Source: Priapulus caudatus (lineage: Eukaryota; Priapulida; Priapulimorpha; Priapulimorphida; Priapulidae). Taken from it: DNA of 20,071 nucleotides. Under the pieces are notes generated by a model, which saw only the letters and a program-made list of their open reading frames with translations, did not search any database and was not told the origin of the DNA. This document shows positions 10,503 through 20,071 of this stretch, one piece after another. The stretch spans positions 530,322-550,392 of the forward strand of contig NW_014577079.1 of assembly GCF_000485595.1 (NCBI RefSeq), read 5' to 3'. Numbering within the stretch: the first letter of the stretch is position 1; the number at the start of each line of letters is the position of its first letter. The position numbers and the translations under genes were made by a program.

Positions 10503-10639
10503 GGGCCTATTGTCAGAAACACTATAAATAGTAGTGTCTATGATGTCTACACAATTTCACGACTTTTGCACGACGACTTTTAAGTCATCATGACATTTTA
10601 GACACGATGTTACATCAATGATGATTCTGACAAAGGCCC
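10503..10639. mobile_element. Short inverted-repeat (MITE-like) element
   Basis: GGGCCTATTGTCAGAA at the left is matched in inverted form by TTCTGACAAAGGCCC at the right (one gap). The 137-bp interior is rich in small palindromes (ACTATAAATAGT, GACTTTTAAGTC) and related TGTC/GACA words, typical of a decayed MITE. I find no clear target-site duplication, so the exact ends are uncertain. There is no coding capacity. Confidence 0.5.
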
Positions 10640-10748
10640 ACATGCAGTTTTTAAAACTACCGGCACATCTGCCATTATATTCGTATTATACCAAATAACA
10701 CAGAAACAAAGAACACTACCCATGTAGAGGTACGTAGACTAGTGAATC

Positions 10749-10803
10749 CATATATATCAGGAGTGTATAATGAAGTTGATATTATACACTCCTGATATAT
10801 ATG
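10749..10803. other. Perfect 23-bp hairpin
   Basis: Arms 10749-10771 and 10781-10803 are exact reverse complements around the 9-nt loop GAAGTTGAT, and pairing stops sharply at both outer ends. It could be a small palindromic insertion, a microRNA-like stem lacking a basal segment, or a recombination product. Confidence 0.8.
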
Positions 10804-12126
10804 AACTTACGTATTGCGGTATTGCTGTAACAAACAACACTTCCACAAATGGCTTCTATATAACTGCAAAACGGTGTGCTGGCATTTGCGCAATATTGGA
10901 CAATTTTCTGATAATTTTAAAATTTTATCCCCTGCCAGGCCATCATAGGCCCTTATATCTATAATTAAGCATGTAAGCATTATGAAACCTGTGTTTAACG
11001 CTGAGCACGTGAAAACCTTAAGAAGAGTAAAAAAGTTTAAGAAAATAGAAGATTTGTTCAAACATTTATTCTACATCACTGCTAAACGTTTCTTTATCAA
11101 TGATATCAAAGTGTCGGCTATGATTATGAAGCACGCCAGGTATGGCACTAGAACGATAGAACTTGAATGAATAGCGACAAGTTTACGACATAATCGCCGG
11201 AACAAAGCGCCGTCAAACAACTTCTGACCATGCAGTCAGCTCTATCTCATTTCACGTTTCACTCTCGACCAGAACAGAAACCCGTGATCTTGTCGCCTGT
11301 AGGAAGCCTGTACTGTTGCCGTTAATTTGCTGTTACGGCATCAGTAGGTGCAATAACCGACAGCTGGTGATGACGATCGCTGCGAGTTGTTCGTAGATAT
11401 AACACTCACAGAGACAGAATCCCACTGGGCTCTGTATATTATGGGTAACAGACAGCTACGCGTGAAATCGCGGATTTTGCCGATTTGAAATCACAGGCAT
11501 CTTTATAACGATGTAAAAGGTTAAATGCTAACACCCACTAAATTCCAGCCATTCTAGTATCTATTACCTGCTACATGTTTCACCCACGTATCGGTCTGAA
11601 AATTATTACTGCCTCGTCTCCCACGCGGTAGGTCAGAATATGTAAATCAATTCATTAGAAATTAGAATTGGTTTATTACAAATCTATGTTAACCCAGCAG
11701 CAATACGGCTGATTGAGAGTTTAAATAAGAGTTGAGCAAACAAGTCACAGCCACACTTCTTTTAAAACAACACAGGTACATTTAACCCGGTGTTTAAATA
11801 TTTATAAAACGTCTTAATACATATAATTATAACCTTATACAATAATTTTAACTTAACGTGATCATACTGCCATATATATACAGTAAAATTTCTGCACAGA
11901 GCATTCAGTACATTACAGTACAAGACTAGTGTACATACACGCATACACGTAAAATATAGCACCCATACTTGTAGAGGAAGTTCAATTACATTGTACACTC
12001 TGCTAGATCGCCCGTTTAGTTACGTACTTACGTAAAAAACTACCGAGCGTGAATTAAATAAACTTACAAACCCAAAATGTTAAAACTCTTAGCGGGAGAA
12101 ATACGAAAGTGATCGTCGATATTACA
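10804..12126. other. AT-rich non-coding stretch
   Basis: Frames of 62-84 codons occur on both strands (10770-10964, 10982-11170, 10807-11061 and 11762-11998), with no recognisable domain and strong AT bias. Nothing is supported as a gene. Confidence 0.45.
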
Positions 12127-12163
12127 CGTATATATATCTATATATATATCTATATATATATAT
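12127..12163. repeat. (TA)n with TATC interruptions
   Basis: Three TA runs separated by TATCTA, a compound microsatellite. Confidence 0.9.
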
Positions 12164-12264
12164 TGTACATGCAAGATTTTACTGAATCTTTCGAAAATGG
12201 TGCAGATACATGCTGCATAACTTCGTACATTGAATCTAATGTAAGACTAAGGTAATACACATGT

Positions 12265-12286
12265 TATATATATATATATATATATT
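12265..12286. repeat. (TA)11 microsatellite
   Basis: Uninterrupted alternating TA. Confidence 0.9.
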
Positions 12287-13971
12287 AGGATAATTAAAAC
12301 ACTAATCATAATCACAGCGTTTAGAAATCAAGTGTTTGTTATTATATATAGATTCATCTACAAAGAAAACCTTTAAACATGTGTATCGGTGCAAGAATAC
12401 AGTGATAAATGTCTTACGACTTGCACTAGCTGTCCTGGAACGCATTCATGCATGTTTTATACGTCTACCTTTTTTATGTATTCTAGCTCACAACTCATTA
12501 CGTCCCGTTTAATTATAGCCTAGTAACAACATTTTAGGGACCGGCCTTTAAAAAAAGCGCAGAAATTTAATGGATTTCAATACGTAATTATTAAAAAAAC
12601 AAGAATGCTAATTATGATCAATCAACTTGTCTAACCAGCGGAAAATGGGTGTTCGGAAAATGGGTATGCTGTGTACAACTACAAGACGCGCACACTACTG
12701 ATGGATGCACGTTAGGACTAATAGTAATAGATTCTTCGCAATTCGAACAAGGTAAAACACCCGTCTATATATATATAGATCATACCGGTGGTACAAACAG
12801 TTCAGGAAGCTGTCATATTAAGCAGTGGAGACACTAACCTTCAACGACAGAATAATCAACACATAACCAGCCAGCTGATGCCATACAGGCGGCCGGTAGA
12901 ATAGGACCAGCATCCGGTTTGCCTGTACTGACGGGAATAATAACCGATTGCCGAAGGATGCATATACCTATTAATAATCGCGGTAGCGTTTACTATCACT
13001 CCGTATTTACATCCACGCCCGCAGGCAGGCATGCGCGCCCATGTAGGGATCGTGTTCATAATTGCTTTAACACGTCACAAATAGAGAATGCGGACACCCA
13101 TTTGCTGGCTGCAGATGCAAAAGCGCCTATAGATTTCGAAATAAAATGCCTCTCAAAATGAGCCAAAATCCTACCGCCGGGGATCAATACACACTGCCAC
13201 ACTACAGAATTCCTGTTCCTTTATGCTCTACCCGCGCGCACGGGCACAATCGATACCGTCTCGTAAGACTATAAATTCTACTTTAATTTCCGAATTGGTA
13301 AATTTACACGAACACCTCTAGAAATTACGCGCTAACATGATCTGTGCCTTGCAGCAGGGTTCCTTAGGGGGCAGGTATTGTAACGATACCGTAATGCAAA
13401 TGTGCTTAGAGCGCGCGCCAGTTATTTGCATTCGGCTTCTGACATATTTTCACATCACTAGAACAAACACAGACGGGTCTTGCGAGCGCTGGAGTTCACA
13501 GTGCACCACGTATATATATATATACTACTACCATCATGGCCTCTTTGTTCTCTCTCCCAACCAAAGCTACAAGTAATCAATACTGGGTATGAATTATTAG
13601 CCACAATGTGCCCATCAATACGCACGCATTTGTAAATGACGCTAGCTAGGCCCATGAAAGAACATTATACAAGGCTCAATCCCCACAGCACAGAAAATAC
13701 AGCTAGCGCGGCGGATGCAGCGAAAGGTCATCTTATAATCCCCGCTCTCAGAAGACTGCCAGATATGACGCCATTATACACAGCACTTCTAACGCGTTTA
13801 ACATAAGTCAGTCGATATACGCCCGTCTACAGCATCGGGAATCAGAGTGTATTATTAGACGGGATTTGAATACTTCTTCATCAACGACGACTTATTTCTT
13901 GCCTTCGGATACATGTGCTTTATACGGCACGTCGCGCAGTCACCGGCTGTGCACGAGACAGAAGCCACTTG
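12287..13971. other. Non-coding stretch with short repeats
   Basis: CGGAAAATGGGT occurs twice near 12640-12666. A (TA)n run lies at about 13509-13526. CCCGTCTA and TAGACGGG form a widely spaced 8-bp inverted pair near 13823-13863. Frames up to 80 codons have no recognisable content. Confidence 0.45.
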
Positions 13972-13992
13972 TGCTGCTGCTGCTGCTGCTGC
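13972..13992. repeat. (CTG)7 triplet repeat
   Basis: Seven CTG/TGC units. It gives poly-Ala, poly-Leu or poly-Cys in chance frames. Confidence 0.9.
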
Positions 13993-15665
13993 ACAGTCAA
14001 TAAAACGAAACATTCAGTATTTATATGCAAGCTTATGCATCTCGCTTTCTCTATTATATTATCATGCTATTCAACAACAACTTCAAATTATGCATTTCAT
14101 AATATTGTATTCCAAATTGATTTGCTCAGCCCCTGACATAGATATAAACCCTCACACACACGACCGCATGCACAGACGATGACAATAAATCGTGAACATT
14201 AATCCACGATAATGTCTTAACCCTGCATACTGAATCTTTATGTATACCTGTAAATTATTAATCAATTCAAATTAGATTTTAACCTTTACAAAATTACATA
14301 CAACGTTAGAATCCGCTATATCAATACATTGCAAAAAGATAGCAAAGCACAATAGGTAAACCAACTTCGGGCTGTATTTTAAAATCTTAAATTTGCATTT
14401 AATACTACATGACCTGGCTTGAACCCAATAAGACGTTTTCGTACAAATTGTTAAAAAATTAAAACCATTTCATTGGCTCAGTTCTGCATAAAAAATTGCA
14501 AGTGTAATGCGTGTACTAAGTGATTTGACAATAAAAAAGAAAACAGCATGCAACGCTAACAGCAGGTTGATAGTATTTTCCATATATATATATATTATTA
14601 TAGGAGACAACGGGTTTGTAAGTAGTACTAGTAACTGGGGCCACACACACTACACTGTACAGACGACTGCTTACAAAGCTGTATCGCACTTTCGTAATAA
14701 ATCTCTGTGCAGAAGCAAACAGATAACTGCACTTTAGCCGAACGTTAGCTTTGGATATAAAGAGCCGTAACTATACCTAGTCTCAGTTCTCATAAAACAT
14801 ATCTACTACATATTTCTTCGACCCACAATTCTTCGACATGAACTGAAGCTAGGATGAAAAGCCGGGTTCGTGTTACTTAATTTTATTTTACTATTTTTTT
14901 GCACAAATATAATGTTAAAGAATTGTGGTTAATAGAGTGCAAAATAATATTATTAATGTAGGTATACCCGTAAACGTTTTTTGTATAGTAAACTGTCAAA
15001 TGATTCTATTTTAAAATGCACTTCCATGTTTGCTGGTGTAAAACATCGCTAAAATATATAATTAATTAACGAATGTAATCGCTCTACGACAGCTTTATTT
15101 TACCAATGGAAGCACAATTTGATTCCAATCTATATATATATATATATGAAATAAAAAATACTGTCTACAGACTACAATAATGTCAATATGATTCAGACAA
15201 CACCAGATATTATGCAACTTAATTGCATGCTACTGAAGAGTTAGTTATACCATACATATTTAAGAATATAATTGTAGCATGTTTACAGGATCAACACAAG
15301 TACATATATATATATGATTCTAACCAGATACTTATAATATTCAATACAGGTGTGAGCGCATACTTGGATTTATGGCATTAACAATGGGAGAGCACAAGAA
15401 TATTTCACATGTTCTCAAAACATGATGACAGACTGTTTACTTTTCAATGTCATATAATAACAGAAGAGGGCACAAGAATTGTGCTCATTTTCAATCGGAT
15501 TCACACTTACGTCAGGAGCTAATAGGTACAATCTGTTTTTTTATTATTCATTCCTGATAATAATTACTAAGTCTTCACTGCTGTCTCATATATTATTACA
15601 CAAGCGTAACTCTCTCGTCCAACTACACGATGCATATTTCTTCACGACATTACACAATGCATGCT
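13993..15665. other. AT-rich non-coding stretch
   Basis: Repeated short (TA)n tracts (about 14582-14595, 15131-15147, 15303-15315) and frames below 77 codons. No RNA gene or transposon recognised. Confidence 0.45.
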
Positions 15666-16280
15666 TTAGAATACAAAAAGCGGCATACAATCCGCTATCA
15701 GGTACATAAAACGTAAACGCAATGTCGTACGTTCACGTCGCTGACCATGAATCTGGCGATACTTTGGTACACACTTATCTTCACGCTGTGACAGATCATG
15801 GCAACACGTGAATCGCAGTGTAACATGCTCATCGCGGGAAGCTATATATTTCACGATACTAATACTACAACAGGCAGGAATCTGGCACTCGCGTCTGCTG
15901 CGACTAGACACATCATCGACGCGTTGCACGGCTTTTACTACCAACGCCTCTCGCAAGTGAGATTCTTTTTTTGTTAGCATATGATACACAGCCACTGCGC
16001 ACATAGCTACTGGAACGAACAGAACCATTTTAGAAGCCGGTAAAGCCAGCGAGGTTTGAGTTGAGCTACGTACATGTGCGCTGGACAATGAGTAATTGTT
16101 ATGAGAAAATGTATGTGCACGTGCAAGGTCAAAGACACGCACAACTACGACACTCGCACGAGCCATATCATGCACACGTTTAGGGAAACCAACGACACAT
16201 ATAATATCTCTGACACGAATGGCAAGAATGCCACGAAGTGGACATATCAGAAAATTCAAAATTATATTAACAACAGTCAT
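15666..16280 (-). CDS. Unrecognised 204-codon open frame (doubtful)
   Basis: This is the longest uninterrupted frame in the window, in a locally less AT-rich segment. Given the usual stop density it is longer than expected by chance (my rough estimate is well under one such frame per 20 kb). The product is basic and Val/Arg/Cys-containing. A hydrophobic stretch follows an internal Met whose codon is 16028-16026 (MVLFVPVAMCAVAVYHML). I recognise no domain. Many codons are CGT, GTN or CAT, partly from GT-rich DNA, which argues for a composition effect. It could be an exon of an unknown gene or meaningless. Confidence 0.15.
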   Translation of the reverse strand: MTVVNIILNFLICPLRGILAIRVRDIICVVGFPKRVHDMARASVVVVRVFDLARAHTFSHNNYSLSSAHVRSSTQTSLALPASKMVLFVPVAMCAVAVYHMLTKKESHLREALVVKAVQRVDDVSSRSRRECQIPACCSISIVKYIASRDEHVTLRFTCCHDLSQREDKCVPKYRQIHGQRRERTTLRLRFMYLIADCMPLFVF

Positions 16281-16364
16281 TTCTCAATACAGTTATGTAT
16301 ATATTCGTTGAACATTTTTTGTGGCATAAAATGCAAAATAGACACATTCAGTTTTAATAAAGCT

Positions 16365-16368
<4 letters not shown>

Positions 16369-16406
<38 letters not shown>
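16369..16406. repeat. (AT)19 microsatellite
   Basis: Pure alternating AT for 38 bases. It ends the chance frame 16101-16415 in an Ile-Tyr repeat. Confidence 0.95.
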
Positions 16407-16408
<2 letters not shown>

Positions 16409-16872
16409 TATTTGAATTTGACTGGAGGATATGCTCAATCATACATCTCAAATACATACAGAATATCTTCCATCATTTCTCCTGGATTTTAGGACTGAAG
16501 TAACTCATTCAGGTCTACTATAATTGATAATTAAGCCACGAGAAGTAACTACTACTTTTGGTAGCAGCACAAGAAGTGGTACAGCGACCGATAAAACAAT
16601 GGAAAGGGAACGTGCTGCGCTCGAGAGGACATTGGTTTAGCTGTGTAGTAGAACAAGGCTAGAAATTATGGCTCAAGCCTAGTTTAGCACATTATATATG
16701 CGAAAACACATTTACGGGGTCCCAAACTATCTTTGATCTAAATGAGCACGACCTATTTCGGTTACCGAGAAAATAATAGGCACGACGTCATGAACATAAC
16801 AAGTAGAAGTACAAATGTTAATGATTTTGATCTACAACGATTACTTTATTAATATATAGGACTGTGAAATTG
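16407..16872. other. Non-coding stretch
   Basis: No clear repeat. It may include 5' sequence of the LINE relic that becomes recognisable at 16873, but I find no further reverse-transcriptase motifs in it. Confidence 0.4.
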
Positions 16873-17032
16873 TTCGGTGCTTATCTCTCTCAGTCTGGTA
16901 GAAGCCAAATAACTGATGTAGGAGGTACCTTCTCTAACAAGGACCCTATTGCATGTGGAGTATAACTCCTCTGTTATTTCTGATTTATGTTAATGACATG
17001 GCAAAGGCAGTTAACGTCAAACTTTTATTATA
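16873..17032 (+). pseudogene. LINE reverse transcriptase relic (palm domain), plus strand
   Basis: Reading frame 1 from 16873 gives FGAYLS, SGRSQITDVGGTFSNKD and PIACGV. These match the stretch before the conserved CGVPQGSILGP motif of CR1/Jockey-type LINE reverse transcriptases. The PQGS part is deleted near 16962. The frame then shifts, and from 16968 it reads PLLFLIYVNDM and KLLLY, the segment leading into the YADD catalytic box. The box itself is lost: the sequence diverges right after LLLY. The copy has two lesions, is truncated at both ends and cannot be active. It stops where the oppositely oriented LINE tail begins. Confidence 0.8.
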
Positions 17033-17225
17033 TATACACAAAAAGCATGACTAGCACACTTATTTACATTGTGGTCCTTGTTTTGCTATGCCTTGAATCT
17101 AACAATTACACTACTATCAGCACTAACTATTGAAATATACAAATTTGTAGTTTTAACAGGTCATAATGGTACATTCTCATAAGACAATACAAACTTTTCT
17201 TATGCCTAATTTCAACCGAATGCTT
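17033..17225 (-). mobile_element. 3' untranslated tail of the minus-strand LINE relic
   Basis: Downstream of the LINE stop codon (17228-17226, minus strand) the sequence continues with AAGGACCACAATG-type 3' sequence and TTTTTGTGTATATATAATAAA. A polyadenylation-like AATAAA (minus, 17029-17024) overlaps the last codons of the plus-strand relic. The exact junction lies within about 17020-17045. The UTR assignment is inferred from position. Confidence 0.55.
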
Positions 17226-17304
17226 TTAGCGAAAATCATACTCCTCTGCCTCTAATGTTTTTACCTTTTCCATCAGACATTTCTTAACACTATACTTAAA
17301 CGCT

Positions 17305-17490
17305 GTGGCTATATGCCCGGCAGCCGGGCACGGTCTTCGATCTCCTAAATGCCCGGCAGTTCTTAACCCTAACCCTAACCCTTGTTTACTTGAGATAACG
17401 CTGAAAATTAAAAACTGCCGAGCATTTAGGAAATCGAAGACCGTGCCTGGCAGCCGTCAGATATATGCCGGCAGCCGGGCATATAGCCAC
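17305..17490. mobile_element. Fold-back element with telomere-like centre, inserted in the LINE relic
   Basis: Left arm (17305 to about 17361: GTGGCTATATGCCCGGC, then CACGGTCTTCGAT, CCTAAATGC, CGGCAGTT) is matched in inverted order by 17411-17490. The right arm has an extra internal segment of about 22 bp carrying another CGGC-type palindrome. TGCCCGGCAGCCGGGCA in the left arm is itself palindromic. The centre holds three TAACCC units. The coding frame of the host LINE is recognisable on both sides, which shows it is an insertion. ATATAGCCAC is repeated at 17481-17490 and 17499-17508, so the right boundary may be 17508. No clean target-site duplication is seen. Confidence 0.75.
17364..17381 (-). 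repeat. Short telomere-type repeat (TTAGGG)3
   Basis: Three exact TAACCC units on the plus strand, located in the loop of the fold-back element. Eighteen bases are too few to prove a telomeric origin, but the unit matches the ancestral metazoan telomere repeat. Confidence 0.85.
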
Positions 17491-18190
17491 TCTGATACAT
17501 ATAGCCACACGCCCAACTAAAATAAACAGAATTTGTCCTAACTTGCTGTGGTAGAAAGTTCCAAGCTTCAATTGCAGTATAAGTAAAAGAGTTTTCCCAC
17601 TGCTTCCCACCCTCAGTTTAAAAATAGAGATCTCACCTTCCCTTGTATTGAAACTATGGACTTCTGACGTTAACATGAAACCTTCTGTCATATACTGTGG
17701 GCCAAGATTATGTAATATTTTAAAAACCCTATTGACCTTCAGTTGCATTACCCTGAAGGCCTGAACTCTACAGGTACCCAATTTACAGCATTGAACTCTC
17801 TAGCACCTATGTGTGCTCTAGTACCTAGGTTGAGAACAAATCTAATGGCTTTATTTTGACACACTTGCAGCTTAGCCCTTGTGCGCTTTGTGAGACTGCT
17901 GTACCATATATACTGCTTGCATAGTCAAAATGACATTGAATTAGGGCAGAAACTAGTAATCTTTTACATGTCCTGTTTAAATACTTAGCTTTTCTGGAAA
18001 GAAATTTCAATCTATCTTTTACAACCTTAATTCCCGTTACCTCACCACTCATGGAGTCTTCCATATATATATCCTTGGTAGTTATCCAATTTTATGAATT
18101 CAGAATTTTATTGTAAAAGTATGCTATGTATTGTATATGATGGATAATTGCCTAAATAAAAAAAATATAAAAAATTACAACCACTATGCG

Positions 18191-18323
18191 GGGTACCATG
18201 TAGAGACAATAATGTAACCCATAGTGATTCACTCAGGGGTTCCTCCAAAGAAAAGAATAGGCTCGCGTTGTAACCCTATCTTGTGTTTGGGTTACATTAT
18301 TGTACATCTATAATCTAGATACC
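18191..18323. mobile_element. Small inverted-repeat (MITE-like) element
   Basis: ATGTAGAGACAATAATGTAACCC at the left pairs with the inverted GGGTTACATTATTGTACAT at the right (18289-18307). Outer GGTACC / GATACC sequences extend the match after a gap of about 9 bases. A third GTAACCC lies in the middle (18270-18276). No protein is encoded and no target-site duplication is obvious, so the ends are approximate. Confidence 0.5.
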
Positions 18324-18468
18324 ATGCTGCATGCATTTTAGTGTCACTGACATTTCGGGGATAAAAATATCAGTGCGAATGCACAATTGAACGGTTGGCA
18401 GGACTTGCATCACCAAGTAATTTACACAACATGTCATTAGAAGTAAAAAGAAGAGTGAATTTACTTAC

Positions 18469-18506
18469 CATGGTCGTCTTCGACTTCGCGTGAAGTTGCC
18501 TTTATA
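18469..18506 (-). promoter_or_regulatory. Candidate promoter and first exon ending in ATG|GTAAGT
   Basis: On the minus strand an inverted CCAAT box (ATTGG, about 18542-18538) is followed by TATAAA (18506-18501), then GGCAAC, and 30 nt later GACCATG (ATG at 18471-18469, A at -3). The ATG is followed directly by the consensus donor GTAAGT (18468-18463). An exon ending in phase 0 after ATG would join in frame to the ELAV exon beginning ATG ATG AGC about 9 kb downstream. Against it: with a start site about 30 nt after the TATA box the leader would be only a few bases, and GTAAGT alone occurs about seven times in this window. Confidence 0.3.
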
Positions 18507-18550
18507 AAAGTGAGCAGTGGGTATAAACCAATCACGTTAACACAGTCTCT

Positions 18551-19930
18551 CGTTCTCAGGTGTGGCTGCTGAAATGTGTTCGCTTATTTTTCCAACACTA
18601 TCTCCACACGTGGCGCACAGAGATGATCACTGCACTGTTGGTTGACGTGGGGAAAACGGGGAAGTGCCGGACAAAATGGCGTGATCGTAGGAACAGAAAT
18701 TTCTATTCCAGATAATACGTAGTTTTGTAAGATGACAACCTACAGTTTCCTCGTGTGAAGTGCCAGTACGGCTTAGACATAAAACCGAATGTTAACTTCA
18801 CAAACGGAACAAAATAAATCAAGAAAAACGCAACGAAATCGCGACAAACTCTACGAACACAACCTTCTCTCCTCTCAGTGCTGAACTAAATAACGCGTGT
18901 TGGGTAACGTAGCACAAATTTAGCCCAATAACCGTGCGCGGATGAAATTGTATTCATGCGCATTAATTGCAGAAAATGTAGTTCTATGTCTGGCTTGTTT
19001 CATGAGCGCTATAACACGCGCGCAGCGAAGGCTTGCGGTTATATTCGACTAAAATATCAACATTATATATGTGAAGAGATGTTATGAATTCAATCAACGT
19101 GTATTGCTACGTGTTTGGTTTTAATAAGACATTTAAACGGCTCTTTAAAAACCCCGCGACCACCTCCAATGCGACCATTGACATGCGCAATCGTAGCCCC
19201 TCCACATACATCGTTTTGTCACCGGACACTGACACTGACAGTCCACTCATATCTAACCCGGTGCGTGACCTTGTTATTTTCTATTAAGACACACATGGTT
19301 ATTATTCGAAATCATTATTAGAACTTGACTCTGGAACTATTGCTTGTTTTTCACAACTTGTCCCTTCATGAAACTAGGGAGGTCGAGCCGCATTATCAAG
19401 AATACTGTGCACATCGACTGACATGTCGTACATAGACAACGGCTGACCGTTTGTACATCGACACTGACACGAGTACGTACGTGGTCTTACGAAAACGATA
19501 CGCGGTACACAGACCCCTTTCATATAGCTACATGTGCACTAACGCAACGATTTTAGGAACAGGGGTGTATTGACAATTAAAACATTCCACCGTCCACAGC
19601 TACGCTAATATGTGTTTGCTTCAGGTTATAACTACATAACGGATTAGTAATTCGCAAGTAATCATAATACCACGAACCAATGTACATAAAAATGGGATAA
19701 TTCAATAGGTATAAGGATATTATTATTCTATGGTATAGGTTCATATATACTGTAATTAATAAGGTGGTGCGTGACTTATGACGTGTAGAGATCGAGAAAA
19801 ATACGACATCGATGGGGGAAATACCCAAATAATCCATAGAGGTTAAAACCACATTTTGTTGATATACATGCCGAAGTTGTTGACATATTAATTTTGCTGT
19901 GATTTCACAGTCTCTTATTAAATTTCACAG
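18551..19930. other. Non-coding stretch
   Basis: Moderately CpG-containing near 18600-18680 and 18930-19030, otherwise AT-rich. A 67-codon frame at 19084-19287 plus has a stop just upstream and no recognised domain. Nothing further supported. Confidence 0.45.
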
Positions 19931-19976
19931 ACACGCGCGCGCGCGCGCACGTGCACGCACACGCACACGCACACGC

Positions 19977-20044
<68 letters not shown>

Positions 20045-20071
20045 CGACGACGACGACGACGACGACGACAC
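19931..20071. repeat. Compound microsatellite (CG)n(CACACG)n(CA)n(CGA)n
   Basis: A CG run, then CACACG units, about 30 uninterrupted CA units, and finally about nine CGA units reaching the window edge. Successive point changes of one dinucleotide repeat would explain the first three blocks. The whole has strong Z-DNA potential. Confidence 0.95.

Larger units (their letters stand above)
17226..18110 (-). pseudogene. LINE reverse transcriptase C-terminal relic (CR1/Jockey group), interrupted
   Basis: Minus strand from about 18110: YMEDSMSGE, RLKFLSRKAKYLNR, ALIQCHFDYASS, then after a frameshift near 17880 CQNKAIRFVLNL and RAHIGAREFNAVNW. After a second shift near 17765 come VMQLKVNRVFKILHNL, MTEGFMLTSEVHSFNTRE, and after a third near 17595 AIEAWNFLPQQVRTNSVYF. 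These are the ordered landmarks of the thumb and post-RT region of CR1/Jockey-type LINEs. The frame resumes beyond an inserted fold-back element with FKYSVKKCLMEKVKTLEAEE and ends at a TAA (17228-17226). The copy is 5'-truncated, carries at least three frameshifts and one insertion, and is inactive. Nothing upstream of the YMED segment is recognisable beyond about 18110. Confidence 0.9.

Noticed and set aside
10854-11090. Repeated FYITAKR peptide in two plus-strand frames (10770-10964 and 10982-11170)
   Set aside because: Only about 17 of 20 bases are shared and nothing around them matches, so likely coincidence.
16873-18110. Twin-priming (5' inversion) of a single LINE
   Set aside because: In twin priming the inverted piece lies at the 5' end of the insertion. 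Here the plus-strand piece lies beyond the 3' tail of the minus-strand piece.
19084-19287. 67-codon plus-strand frame with NSINVYCYV...NKTFKRLF, reminiscent of the end of a seven-helix receptor
   Set aside because: The NPxxY-like spacing is off by one, the proline is missing, a stop lies just upstream and no other receptor helices are nearby.

Overview
This is animal nuclear DNA, AT-rich, rich in simple repeats and transposons, and almost devoid of genes. The one gene fragment I am confident of is a single coding exon of an ELAV/Hu-family RNA-binding protein on the minus strand (9257-9464). It starts at a branch point, polypyrimidine tract and CAG acceptor, and ends in a GTAGG donor after residue 69. 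The organism is a metazoan, probably an invertebrate bilaterian. Three TAACCC units inside one mobile element fit a lineage with TTAGGG-type telomeres (for example molluscs, annelids or echinoderms rather than most arthropods), but that is weak evidence and I do not name a species.

Layout. 1-3600: intron-like DNA with simple repeats, a (GA)n tract, a diverged pair of dispersed repeats and a small double hairpin. 3604-4453: an 836-bp fold-back transposon with long inverted arms and a perfect 7-bp target-site duplication. 4640-6780: two GC-richer blocks without recognisable protein, an X-box-like motif and a GGC/CAG repeat. 6780-9200: intron-like DNA with a 71-nt hairpin, a degenerate CT-rich minisatellite, and a 59-nt hairpin flanked by 11-bp direct repeats just downstream of the ELAV donor. 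9257-9464: ELAV exon. 9465-10230: alternating GT/CG tract and a GC-rich block. 10300-16860: AT-rich DNA with a small MITE-like element, a perfect 23-bp hairpin, AT microsatellites and one long unrecognised open frame (15666-16280, minus). 16873-18110: two broken non-LTR retrotransposon (LINE) relics lying tail to tail. The minus-strand one is interrupted by a second fold-back element carrying the telomere-like repeats. 18191-18323: another inverted-repeat element. 18469-18506: a possible first exon/promoter on the minus strand. 19931-20071: compound microsatellite.

How it fits together. On the simplest reading the window is mostly intron of one neuronal-type RNA-binding-protein gene transcribed right to left. 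If 18469 is the end of its first exon, the first intron is about 9 kb. No following RRM exon was found between 1 and 9256, so the next intron is probably more than 9 kb. The other content is mobile elements and repeats in or beside that gene. I see no bacterial-type operon, CRISPR array, rRNA or tRNA.
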